From the NCBI RefSeq assembly GCF_004522235.1, contig NZ_SDLT01000036.1:31834-95833 (forward strand): DNA of 64,000 nt. The letters are read 5' to 3'. This document shows positions 9,009 to 15,773 of this stretch, piece by piece. The translations under genes and the position numbers were made by a program. The notes under the pieces are model-generated. The model was not told the DNA's origin, did no database searches, and saw nothing but the letters and a program-made list of their open reading frames with translations. The DNA is from Amycolatopsis nivea. GTDB lineage: Bacteria; Actinomycetota; Actinomycetes; Mycobacteriales; Pseudonocardiaceae. Each line of letters begins with the position of its first letter. The stretch's first letter is position 1.

Positions 9009-9039
9009 AGGGTGGAGCCTCCTGTCGCAGGAGGGTCAA
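9009..9039 (-). promoter_or_regulatory. MerR-type promoter/operator with perfect dyad in a 19-bp spacer
   Basis: On the minus strand a -35 TTGACC (9039-9034) is followed by a 19-bp spacer and a weak -10 CACCCT (9014-9009). The spacer contains the perfect inverted repeat CCTCCTG-N3-CAGGAGG (9018-9034). Over-long 19-bp spacers with a central dyad are the hallmark of MerR-family targets. The expected transcription start falls on or next to the ATG at 9002. The likely regulator is the TipA-like protein of the same operon. Confidence 0.65.
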
Positions 9040-9121
9040 GTCCGGGCTTGTGGCAGGGTCGTAAATTGACGAGCAGTCGAGAACAGCCGCGTGACTCGGC
9101 ACCGGGGCCGTTCTGGCGGTG

Positions 9122-9178
9122 TGGCAGTGCGGGATCCGAACCCGGGACGGCTGAGTTGTCTGCTCTGTTGGCCAGCGG
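9122..9178 (-). other. Degenerate tRNA 3'-end remnant (putative attachment site)
   Basis: Read on the minus strand this stretch ends in CACTGCCA preceded by a T-arm with GTTCGGATC. It matches the 3' half of the intact tRNA-Tyr at 11320-11401 over roughly 45 bases with scattered differences, in the same orientation. No 5' acceptor strand that could pair with it is present, so it is not a working tRNA. A partial 3'-end copy at the far side of an insert is the usual result of integration into a tRNA gene. Confidence 0.55.
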
Positions 9179-9301
9179 AAAGCTTGCTTTGACCTGTGGG
9201 GTTGTTGAGTGTGCGGCCGCGGAGCGATGGGGCGGTTACTTTGTCAGGATCAGGCGGACTTGGCCCCCGACCGTGTAATTGCCGCTCTCCCGATACTCTC
9301 T

Positions 9302-9323
9302 TCGCTCATATGTTCGATAGAAT
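9302..9323 (+). promoter_or_regulatory. Candidate LexA (SOS) box and -10 for the DprA-PRTase pair
   Basis: TCGCTC-ATAT-GTTCGA at 9302-9317 matches the actinobacterial LexA box TCGAAC-N4-GTTCGA at 10 of 12 fixed positions. A good -10 (TAGAAT) follows directly at 9318-9323, so a bound repressor would block the promoter. The GTG of the first gene is 47 bases further on. The -35 region is weak. Confidence 0.4.
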
Positions 9324-9369
9324 CGAGATTTCAGTCTCAGGGTGACGCATCAGGGGAGCGAGGGGCGAG

Positions 9370-10326
9370 GTGAACGGAGCGCATGGCTTTAAGCTGGCCG
9401 CCATGGACGAGTGGGACGACGAGGAGCGGAGCGCCCTGGTTGCGTTGCTTCGCGCGCGCCCGGATGGTCTGAGCTGGTCGCATATCACGGCGCGAGTTGC
9501 TGAGTGCGGGAGTGCCATGCGGCTCTGGGACGAGTTCTACCCCGCCGGTCTGTTTAGCATGGCCGGACGGGGGTCAAGTCCCGAGGAGCTGTTGGATGCC
9601 GCTCGCGCGGACGTCCGGCGATGGCGGAACGCCGACTTCGAGTTCATGACCTTCAAGGATGAGCGGTACCCCGCCCAGCTTCGAGAGGTTCACCAGCTTC
9701 CGCCGGTCCTGTTCGCGCAGGGTGCGCTCCGAGCCTACGACCGTGGCATATCGGTCGTAGGCTCGCGAAACGCGTCTGTTCGGGGGCTTGCGTTTGCGCG
9801 GAACGTTGCCGCCGAGCTGTCGCGGCGAGGAGTATCGGTCCTGAGCGGCCTGGCCAGGGGCATCGACTCTGCCGCGCACGAATCGACCCTGGAAGCTGGC
9901 GGGCGCACGGTCGCGGTCGTGGGCACCGGGATCCGGAAAGTCTATCCGGCGGAGAACGCTGAGCTTCGGCAGAGAATTATTGACAGCGACGGCCTGATTC
10001 TATCGCAGTTTTGGCCGGATGCTCCGCCCAGTAAGCAAACATTCCCCATGCGTAACGCAACAATGAGCGCGTATGGAATGGCCACTATCGTCGTCGAAGC
10101 TGGAGAGCACAGTGGGGCGCGCATTCAAGCTCGGGTTGCGGTGGCTCACGGTCGTCCGGTTATCCTGACTAGTTCTGTGCTCGATGCGACTAAGTGGGGA
10201 ATCGCCTTGCTTGACCAGCCTGGTGTATTTCATGCGACAAGTGAGCATGAAGCGGTCAGTATGGCGATGGATGCCGCATCTGCGGGCGATGAGCTTAGTC
10301 AGTTTAGGGAGCTCATCGTTCGATGA
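9370..10326 (+). CDS. DprA-like (Smf/DprA Rossmann) protein, putative defence component
   Basis: A 318-aa DprA-family protein with SVVGSRNASVRG near residue 130, LSGLARGIDSAAH near 160, VVGTGIRKVYPAEN near 183, FPMRNATMSAYG near 222 and VVEAGEHSGARIQA near 238. DprA binds single-stranded DNA; defence homologues (ShosA type) control a toxic phosphoribosyltransferase. The C-terminal winged helix of true DprA is absent, and this is not the usual housekeeping dprA locus. The GTG at 9370 is used; an ATG at 9403 is an alternative. Base composition is lower in GC than its neighbours, suggesting transfer. It overlaps the next gene by four bases. Confidence 0.78.
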   Translation: MNGAHGFKLAAMDEWDDEERSALVALLRARPDGLSWSHITARVAECGSAMRLWDEFYPAGLFSMAGRGSSPEELLDAARADVRRWRNADFEFMTFKDERYPAQLREVHQLPPVLFAQGALRAYDRGISVVGSRNASVRGLAFARNVAAELSRRGVSVLSGLARGIDSAAHESTLEAGGRTVAVVGTGIRKVYPAENAELRQRIIDSDGLILSQFWPDAPPSKQTFPMRNATMSAYGMATIVVEAGEHSGARIQARVAVAHGRPVILTSSVLDATKWGIALLDQPGVFHATSEHEAVSMAMDAASAGDELSQFRELIVR

Positions 10327-11135
10327 GTCCGGCTGATCCTGTTGCGGAGAGGCTTCGCGCGGCCCTCACGCGTCGCGTGGGCGGCTTCTTTCATAACGTT
10401 CGCAAGGATCCGGGCGTCGCATGTCAGGTCTGTGCCGGACCGGCCACGGAGGTAGTCTGCGGTAAATGTGCGGGGCATCGAGATGAGTTCGGCGACAGGC
10501 TCGCCAATCAGGTGGCGATCCTTGCGTACGCGCGAGGCTATGCGCCTGGATTACATCAATCGGCTCACCATGTGCGAGAGTACAAATCGATTCCGCCAGC
10601 GGAAAAATGTGCCGAAGACCTCGCGATGATGATTCTTGCCGCGACTTACATACATTGGCGGTGTATTGCGGGGCAGGGTTCCGGGGAGGCCTGGGATTCG
10701 GTCACTTTCGTCCCGTCGAAAAGTCGGCCGGGTCCGGAGCATCCGGTCGCGGAACTTGCTCGCAACGTCGCCTTGTGCAATGGATCCAAGAACAGGTTCA
10801 GGCTGCATCTAGGCGTGGGTATTGATGCGCCTAAGCGCACGATCGTGCCAGACAGGTTTTCAGTTCCTGAATCTGCCCTTGACAGGGTTGCGGGCAAGAG
10901 AATCCTCCTGGTCGACGATACCTGGACGACCGGAGGAACCGTCCAATCGGCTGCGGTTGCGCTGCATGATGCAGGTGCGAGCCAGGTGACCGCGCTGTGC
11001 GTCGCGCGATGGTGTCGCCATGACTGGTCCGATCATCGGCAGTTGCTTGACTCATGCACCGCGCCCTACGACGCGTTCGTGTGCCCGGTACAGAGCCCGT
11101 CCTGCACCGTCGCGGCGTCGGGCACTGGGATTTGA
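10323..11135 (+). CDS. ComF-like phosphoribosyltransferase, putative ShosT-type effector
   Basis: A 270-aa protein with N-terminal paired cysteines (CQVC at 36-39 and CGKC near 50) like the ComF zinc ribbon. The C-terminal half holds the PRPP-binding loop VDDTWTTGGTVQSA near residues 199-212. The ATG overlaps the stop of the DprA-like gene (ATGA), so the two are made together. Known DprA plus PRTase pairs (ShosTA) act as toxin-antitoxin anti-phage systems in which the PRTase is toxic. A competence role is the alternative. Codon choice is less GC-biased than in flanking genes. Confidence 0.75.
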   Translation: MSPADPVAERLRAALTRRVGGFFHNVRKDPGVACQVCAGPATEVVCGKCAGHRDEFGDRLANQVAILAYARGYAPGLHQSAHHVREYKSIPPAEKCAEDLAMMILAATYIHWRCIAGQGSGEAWDSVTFVPSKSRPGPEHPVAELARNVALCNGSKNRFRLHLGVGIDAPKRTIVPDRFSVPESALDRVAGKRILLVDDTWTTGGTVQSAAVALHDAGASQVTALCVARWCRHDWSDHRQLLDSCTAPYDAFVCPVQSPSCTVAASGTGI

Positions 11136-11270
11136 TGCACACGGCCCAGCGGGGCCATTGAGCGGAAGCCGTACGCGTCGCGAAGGCTCGCGGTGACTTC
11201 CGCGCCGCCGTGCGCCGCGGCCAATGCACGCCCAACCGGAATCAGATGCGCTCGACCATGCAGCACGAAA

Positions 11271-11308
11271 TCACCCCCGTGACCGGTTCGTGCTGGTCAC
11301 GGGGGTGA
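11271..11308 (-). terminator. Strong hairpin downstream of tRNA-Tyr
   Basis: TCACCCCCGTGACC (11271-11284) pairs perfectly over 14 bp with 11295-11308 across a 10-base loop. It follows the tRNA-Tyr 3' end on the minus strand and faces the end of the phosphoribosyltransferase operon, so it can serve both directions. No long T tract follows. The 11136-11270 stretch holds nothing else that I recognise. Confidence 0.6.
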
Positions 11309-11319
11309 TGTGGCAGGTG

Positions 11320-11401
11320 TGGCAGGTGAGGGATTCGAACCCCCGAAGGCTGAGCCGTCTGATTTACAGTCAGATCCCTTTGGCCGCTTGGGTAACCTGC
11401 C
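11320..11401 (-). tRNA. tRNA-Tyr (GTA)
   Basis: An 82-nt cloverleaf on the minus strand with acceptor GGCAGGT/ACCTGCC and discriminator A, anticodon GTA in the loop between CTGAC/GTCAG-type stems, a long variable arm typical of bacterial tRNA-Tyr, and T-loop GTTCGAATC. CCA is not encoded. A 9-bp direct repeat TGGCAGGTG spans its 3' end (11311-11319 and 11320-11328), and a partial 3' copy lies 2.2 kb away at 9122. Confidence 0.95.
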
Positions 11402-11519
11402 ATGGCCGGGCGAACCGGCCGGGAAGAAGGATACCCAACGGTCCGGACGGCCGGTCAACCGGGATCCCCCGGCGCTACGCTGGGGGTCCCTGACGAGCTG
11501 AGACAAGGTGTGAGGACAC

Positions 11520-12011
11520 GTGGCGGATCCCTCTTTCGACGTGGTGAGCAAGGTCGACCGCCAGGAGGTGGACAACGCGCTCAACCAGGCCAGCAAGGAA
11601 CTGGGCACGCGGTTCGACTTCCGCGGCACCGGAACCGGCATCAGCTGGTCCGGCGAGGAAGCCATCGCGATCGAGTCGGAGACCGAAGAGCGCGCCCTCG
11701 CGGCGGTGGAGGTCTTCAAGGAGAAGCTGATCAAGCGGAACATCTCGCTGAAGGCCTTCGAGGCAGGCGAGCCCGCGATCTCCGGCAAGATTTACAAGAT
11801 CAGCGGCAAGATCCTGCAGGGCATCGCGTCGGACAAGGCGAAGCAGATCGCGAAGTTCATCCGCGACGAGGGCCCGAAGGGCGTCCAGGCCCAGATCCAG
11901 GGCGACCAGCTGCGGGTGTCGGGCAAGAAGAAGGACCAGCTGCAGGAGGTGATCTCGTTGCTGAAGGGCAAGGACTTCGAGATCGCGCTGCAGTTCACCA
12001 ACTACCGGTGA
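11520..12011 (+). CDS. yajQ: YajQ-family nucleotide/cyclic-di-GMP-binding protein
   Basis: A 163-aa YajQ protein (family about 160 aa), beginning ADPSFDVVSKVDRQEVDNAL and ending with the conserved FEIALQFTNYR. The family has two ferredoxin-like domains; Xanthomonas and Pseudomonas homologues bind cyclic-di-GMP and affect transcription, while others are linked to nucleotide or RNA binding. The GTG at 11520 follows AAGGTGTGAGGA. The gene stands alone after tRNA-Tyr and ends at a shared terminator. The EAL protein at 21160 is a possible functional partner, which is inference only. Confidence 0.92.
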   Translation: MADPSFDVVSKVDRQEVDNALNQASKELGTRFDFRGTGTGISWSGEEAIAIESETEERALAAVEVFKEKLIKRNISLKAFEAGEPAISGKIYKISGKILQGIASDKAKQIAKFIRDEGPKGVQAQIQGDQLRVSGKKKDQLQEVISLLKGKDFEIALQFTNYR

Positions 12012-12016
12012 CCTAC

Positions 12017-12050
12017 AGGTGCTGCGGACGCCAACACGTCCGCAGCACCT
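12017..12050. terminator. Bidirectional terminator between yajQ and the lipoprotein gene
   Basis: AGGTGCTGCGGACG (12017-12030) pairs perfectly with 12037-12050 around a 6-base loop. It fills the 38-base gap between two convergent genes, its last base being the first base of the opposing stop codon. Confidence 0.7.
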
Positions 12051-12751
12051 CACCAGGCGGTGAAGGTCCAATCCGCCTCGAACGTCTCCACTGCCACATA
12101 CGTGGGTCCTTCGAGAGGGAACTCCTCGGTGGTCTGGCCGATGTGGTTCACCGCCAGGTGCGGGTAGCCGTCCGCCAGCACCCAGACTCCGTTCGAGCCC
12201 TTCGAGCCCGTGAAGAACTTCCCCGTCACCATCCCTGGCGGCACCGCGAGGACCGCGTCTCCGTGGCCGTTGTACGGCTTGCCCGGTTCGACAGGCGGCA
12301 CTCCGCGGTAATCGGTGATCGTCGCGGTCCACGCGCCCTTCGCCTCGACCGTCAGCGTGTGCACCGATTTGCCGCCGGGGGAGACGTTGAACCAGGCCGT
12401 CCCGTGGTAGGCGTCGCCGTCGTTGACCAGCAGGCTTTCGGTGCCGTCGGTCGTCACCGCGATGTGCCCGGTGCACTTCGGACAGTCGAAGGTGAGGAAT
12501 CCCGCCACCCCGGACGGCCAGGTCAGCGGCACGGTCGCGTTGTTCTTGCCCTGATGGGTCTCCGTCGGGTTCTCGGCGAGGCGTGGCTTCTCCGGACGCG
12601 GCGGCGGAGGCAGCACCGGCGCGGGGGAGTCGCCGGGTTCGTCTTCCATCGGGTACGCGATCGCCCCGATGCCGCTCGGCTGCAGTGAGCACGACGCGGT
12701 GAGCGCTACCGCCGCGCAGACGGCGGCCAGACGCACTGCGGTGCGGCGCAT
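12050..12751 (-). CDS. Putative lipoprotein of unknown function
   Basis: A 233-aa protein with a short basic start, a hydrophobic stretch and the lipobox-like LTASC (residues 17-21), then a proline-rich linker (about 35-60) and a beta-rich domain. The latter has paired cysteines (CPKC near 88) and 'GTAWFNVSPGGKSVHTLTVEAKGAWTAT', a pattern seen in small secreted beta-sandwich domains. The ATG at 12751 is preceded by GAGGGGG; a longer frame to 12868 has no signal peptide. It is probably anchored on the outer face of the membrane. No function can be assigned. Confidence 0.65.
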   Translation of the reverse strand: MRRTAVRLAAVCAAVALTASCSLQPSGIGAIAYPMEDEPGDSPAPVLPPPPRPEKPRLAENPTETHQGKNNATVPLTWPSGVAGFLTFDCPKCTGHIAVTTDGTESLLVNDGDAYHGTAWFNVSPGGKSVHTLTVEAKGAWTATITDYRGVPPVEPGKPYNGHGDAVLAVPPGMVTGKFFTGSKGSNGVWVLADGYPHLAVNHIGQTTEEFPLEGPTYVAVETFEADWTFTAW

Positions 12752-12948
12752 GATTCCCCCTCGCTTGCCCCGACGGGCCTCCGGATGATCTTTCGTCACG
12801 CTCCGCCCAGTCGTTACGAAACGGGCGCCCTGAACAGCCCAGTGATCTCCTCGAAGGGGTGGACTCACGCGGGTGACCAGGCGAAATCGATGGTGGCGAC
12901 GCGACCACGTGGTGTAATCGCCCGGCTGGTCGTGAGAGGAGTTTCTGG

Positions 12949-14097
12949 ATGCGCCGTTGGACTCCCGTGCTTGCTTTCCTCACCTCGCTGGCGGTCCTCG
13001 TGACCGCGATCGCGCCGGTCGCGGAAGCCGCCGACCGGAAGCTGCTCGTCCCCGGCTTCGGCTCGTACCCGCGGCTGATCCGGCTGGAGCACTCGCCGTT
13101 CGGGCGCGGGAACATCATCGCGTCGCTGACCAGCGAGGACGGCAACGGCCGGTTCGCGCCGATCCTCGAGAGCACCGACGAAGGCGCGAGCTTCCACCAG
13201 ATCGGCGAGATCCGCGACTCCGACGCCCGGTCCGGCCAATGCTGCGGAACCCTCTACGAACTGCCGCAGCGGGTCGGTCGCCTGCGGGCGGGCACGCTGC
13301 TGTGGGCGGCGACCTACCGGCAGGACGCGGGGCCGCAGCGCCGGATGGGGATCAAGGTGTGGGCCAGCCGCGACGGCGGGCACAACTGGCGGTACCTGTC
13401 CGAGGCCGCGCTCTCGCACAACCACGACGGCGTCTGGGAACCGGAGTTCACTGTGGACGCCGGCGGCACGCTCTGGCTGCACTACGCCGACGAGACGCAG
13501 GCCCCGAAGTACGGCCAGGTGCTCAACCGCGTCGCCTCGACCGACGGGATCAACTGGGGCACCAAGCAGCTCACCATGGCCATCGGACCGTCCCGGGTGC
13601 GTCCGGGCATGCCGATCATCCGCAGGCTGCCCGACGGCCGGTACTGGTTCGGCTACGAGATCTGCAACTACCGCGACCGCTACTGCGATCCGTATTACAA
13701 AATCTCCGCGGACGGCGCGAACTGGGGCGATCCGGCCGATCCCGGCACCAGGGTGAACACCGCGAGCGGCAACTACTTCCAGCACGCCCAGACCACCACG
13801 CTGTTCCCCGGCGGCCCGAACGGCGTGCGGCTGGTGATGGTCGGCCAGATCTACACGACCGCCGACGGCGCCCCGGTGGCCGGAAACGGGCAGACGCTGC
13901 TGGCCAACGACAACTTCGGCGCCGGCAACTGGTACGAACTGCCCGCGCCGGTCCACATCAGCGGCATCTACAACAACTACTGCCCCAACTATTCGTCCAC
14001 CGTGCTGCCGGTCGACGGCGGGAAGAACGTGCTGGAGATCGCCACCGAGTACGCGCACGGCTGCCAGGCGTTCTTCGGGAAAGGTCCGGCTTTCTGA
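12949..14097 (+). CDS. Secreted sialidase-fold (Asp-box) glycoside hydrolase-like protein
   Basis: A 382-aa protein with a Sec signal peptide (residues 1-27, cleavage near AEA-AD) and four Asp-box motifs of the SxDxGxxW type: STDEGASF, SRDGGHNW, STDGINW and SADGANW. These mark the turns of a six-bladed sialidase-type propeller. Relatives include sialidases and other exo-glycosidases, but I cannot identify a complete sialidase arginine triad. Several cysteines (CC near 99-100, CNYRDRYC, NYCPN) suggest disulphides. It is probably a cell-envelope or extracellular glycan-active enzyme; the substrate is unknown. Confidence 0.68.
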   Translation: MRRWTPVLAFLTSLAVLVTAIAPVAEAADRKLLVPGFGSYPRLIRLEHSPFGRGNIIASLTSEDGNGRFAPILESTDEGASFHQIGEIRDSDARSGQCCGTLYELPQRVGRLRAGTLLWAATYRQDAGPQRRMGIKVWASRDGGHNWRYLSEAALSHNHDGVWEPEFTVDAGGTLWLHYADETQAPKYGQVLNRVASTDGINWGTKQLTMAIGPSRVRPGMPIIRRLPDGRYWFGYEICNYRDRYCDPYYKISADGANWGDPADPGTRVNTASGNYFQHAQTTTLFPGGPNGVRLVMVGQIYTTADGAPVAGNGQTLLANDNFGAGNWYELPAPVHISGIYNNYCPNYSSTVLPVDGGKNVLEIATEYAHGCQAFFGKGPAF

Positions 14098-14170
14098 GTT
14101 GTGCGAAGCCCCGGACGGCCTCCATGCTCACTCGGTACGGTGAACACCACCACCGCATTGAGGAGGGGCT

Positions 14171-15052
14171 GTGAAGGGCATCGTGCTCGCCGGGGGCAGC
14201 GGAACCCGTCTGCATCCGATCACGCAGGCCGTGTCGAAGCAGCTGCTGCCGGTCTACGACAAACCGATGATCTACTACCCGATCTCAGTGCTCATGCTGG
14301 CCGGGATCCGGGAGATCCTGATCATCTCGACCCCGGCCGACCTGCCGAACTTCCGCCGCCTGCTCGGCGACGGCAGCCAGTTCGGGCTCTCCTTCTCGTT
14401 CGCGGAACAGCCGAGCCCGAACGGTCTCGCCGAGGCGTTCGTGATCGGCGCGGACTTCGTCGGCGACGATTCCGTCGCGCTGGTGCTCGGCGACAACATC
14501 TTCTACGGCCAAGGCTTCTCCACGACCCTGCGCACCGCCGCGACCGACCTGGACGGCTGCGTCCTGTTCGGCTACCAGGTGAAGGACCCCGAGCGCTACG
14601 GCGTCGGCGAGGTCGACGAGAACGGCACCCTGCTGTCCATTGAGGAAAAGCCCGAGAAGCCGCGGTCGAACAACGCGATCACCGGGCTGTACTTCTACGA
14701 CAACGAGGTCGTCGACATCTCCCGCAACCTGAAGCCCTCCGCGCGCGGCGAGCTGGAGATCACCGACGTCAACCTCTCCTACCTGCGCCGCGACCGCGCG
14801 AAACTGATCGAGCTGAGCCGCGGTTTCGCCTGGCTCGACACCGGCACGCACGATTCGCTGCTGGAAGCCGGCCAGTTCGTGCAGGTGCTGGAACACCGGA
14901 CCGGGGTGCGGATCGCGTGCCTGGAAGAGGTCGCGTTGAAGATGGGCTTCATCAGCGCGGACGAATGCCACGCGCTGGGCACCAAATTGGCGAAGTCCGG
15001 ATATGGCGAGTACGTGATGAACGTGGCCTTGCTCGCGGGGGCGCAGGGCTGA
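14171..15052 (+). CDS. rmlA: Glucose-1-phosphate thymidylyltransferase
   Basis: A 293-aa RmlA/RfbA enzyme (family about 290 aa). It starts with KGIVLAGGSGTRLHPIT, the nucleotide-binding signature, and has QLLPVYDKPMIYYPIS, the short form of the family, then VLGDNIFYGQG and FAWLDTGTHDSLLEA. It makes dTDP-glucose, the first step of dTDP-rhamnose and most deoxysugars. The GTG at 14171 follows AGGAGGGG at a proper distance. RmlB, C and D are not adjacent. It may feed the sugar cassette at the left end of the window or cell-wall linker rhamnose. Confidence 0.95.
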   Translation: MKGIVLAGGSGTRLHPITQAVSKQLLPVYDKPMIYYPISVLMLAGIREILIISTPADLPNFRRLLGDGSQFGLSFSFAEQPSPNGLAEAFVIGADFVGDDSVALVLGDNIFYGQGFSTTLRTAATDLDGCVLFGYQVKDPERYGVGEVDENGTLLSIEEKPEKPRSNNAITGLYFYDNEVVDISRNLKPSARGELEITDVNLSYLRRDRAKLIELSRGFAWLDTGTHDSLLEAGQFVQVLEHRTGVRIACLEEVALKMGFISADECHALGTKLAKSGYGEYVMNVALLAGAQG

Positions 15053-15068
15053 CCCGGAGGGGAAATTT

Positions 15069-15710
15069 GTGAGTTACGACCTGGGGGTATGGGCTGGGGA
15101 TGCCGAGGATCCGCAAGCCCGCTACGCCAGCCTTTGCGACAGCTCTGGTTCGGCTGCTCCGGAGCTGGACGGGTTCTACCGCGACCTGACCGCGAAATAC
15201 CCGGAACTGCACGAGGATCCCGAAGCGTCTCCGTGGAACGCGGCGATCGAGGTCTCCGGCGATGGCGCGGTATTGGCGATCCAGCACGCGCGCGCGGTTG
15301 CGGTGACGCGTGTTGTCCTTGACCTGGCTCGAAAACACGGCTTGACGGTGTTCAATCCGCAGACCGGCGAGGTGCACCGGCCGAGCGTGCTGGACCTGAC
15401 CATGTGCGACGGTTCCCGCGTCGAAAACCCTGACGCAGCAGGGATCAAGGCGGCGCTGGGCCGGTTGTCGGCGAAGAATTGGTATGCCGTCTTGGAACGC
15501 GGTGACCACTATGTCCAAATAGGACAGGGCAAGTTCGCGGCGGCTCCGCGGGGGAAGTTCGCGCTGGAGCGCCGGGACGGGTCGCCGGAGCGGCATTACC
15601 GCACGGAGGTCGGGAGCCTGGCGGAGGTGGTGACGGCGTTCACCGGCTTTGCCGCGCAGGAATCGTCTTGGGTGGAAGGCTTCGAATGGGAGAAGGTCGA
15701 CTTCTCCTGA
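15069..15710 (+). CDS. Hypothetical protein (MSYDLxVW type)
   Basis: A 213-aa soluble protein, GTG start after GGAGGGGAAA, 16 bases behind rmlA. The N-terminus SYDLGVWAGD resembles a group of small uncharacterised proteins that also occur as immunity-like proteins, but I cannot place it in a family. It has no signal peptide or membrane segment and is moderately acidic. The C-terminal part (AKNWYAVLERGDHYVQIGQG) looks like an alpha/beta fold. It is transcribed into the 51-bp palindrome at 15715. Confidence 0.6.
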   Translation: MSYDLGVWAGDAEDPQARYASLCDSSGSAAPELDGFYRDLTAKYPELHEDPEASPWNAAIEVSGDGAVLAIQHARAVAVTRVVLDLARKHGLTVFNPQTGEVHRPSVLDLTMCDGSRVENPDAAGIKAALGRLSAKNWYAVLERGDHYVQIGQGKFAAAPRGKFALERRDGSPERHYRTEVGSLAEVVTAFTGFAAQESSWVEGFEWEKVDFS

Positions 15711-15714
15711 CGTG

Positions 15715-15765
15715 CCGTGAAGGGCTCCTCGAGGGAATCAGATTCCTTCAAGGAGCCCTTCACGG
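15715..15765. repeat. 51-bp palindromic repeat, copy 1 (convergent terminator)
   Basis: A near-perfect 25-bp inverted repeat with a one-base centre. The arms begin and end with CCGTGAAGGGCTCCT and its complement; the only departures are one mismatch and one wobble. A second copy of the same length lies at 25429-25479. Both lie in gaps between convergent genes, here between the hypothetical gene and lon, so the element can end transcription from both sides. Confidence 0.8.
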
Positions 15766-15773
15766 ACTTACGG

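Noticed and set aside
9122..9204. A functional tRNA gene
   Set aside because: The 3' half looks tRNA-like but no 5' acceptor strand can pair with it and the D and anticodon arms do not fold.
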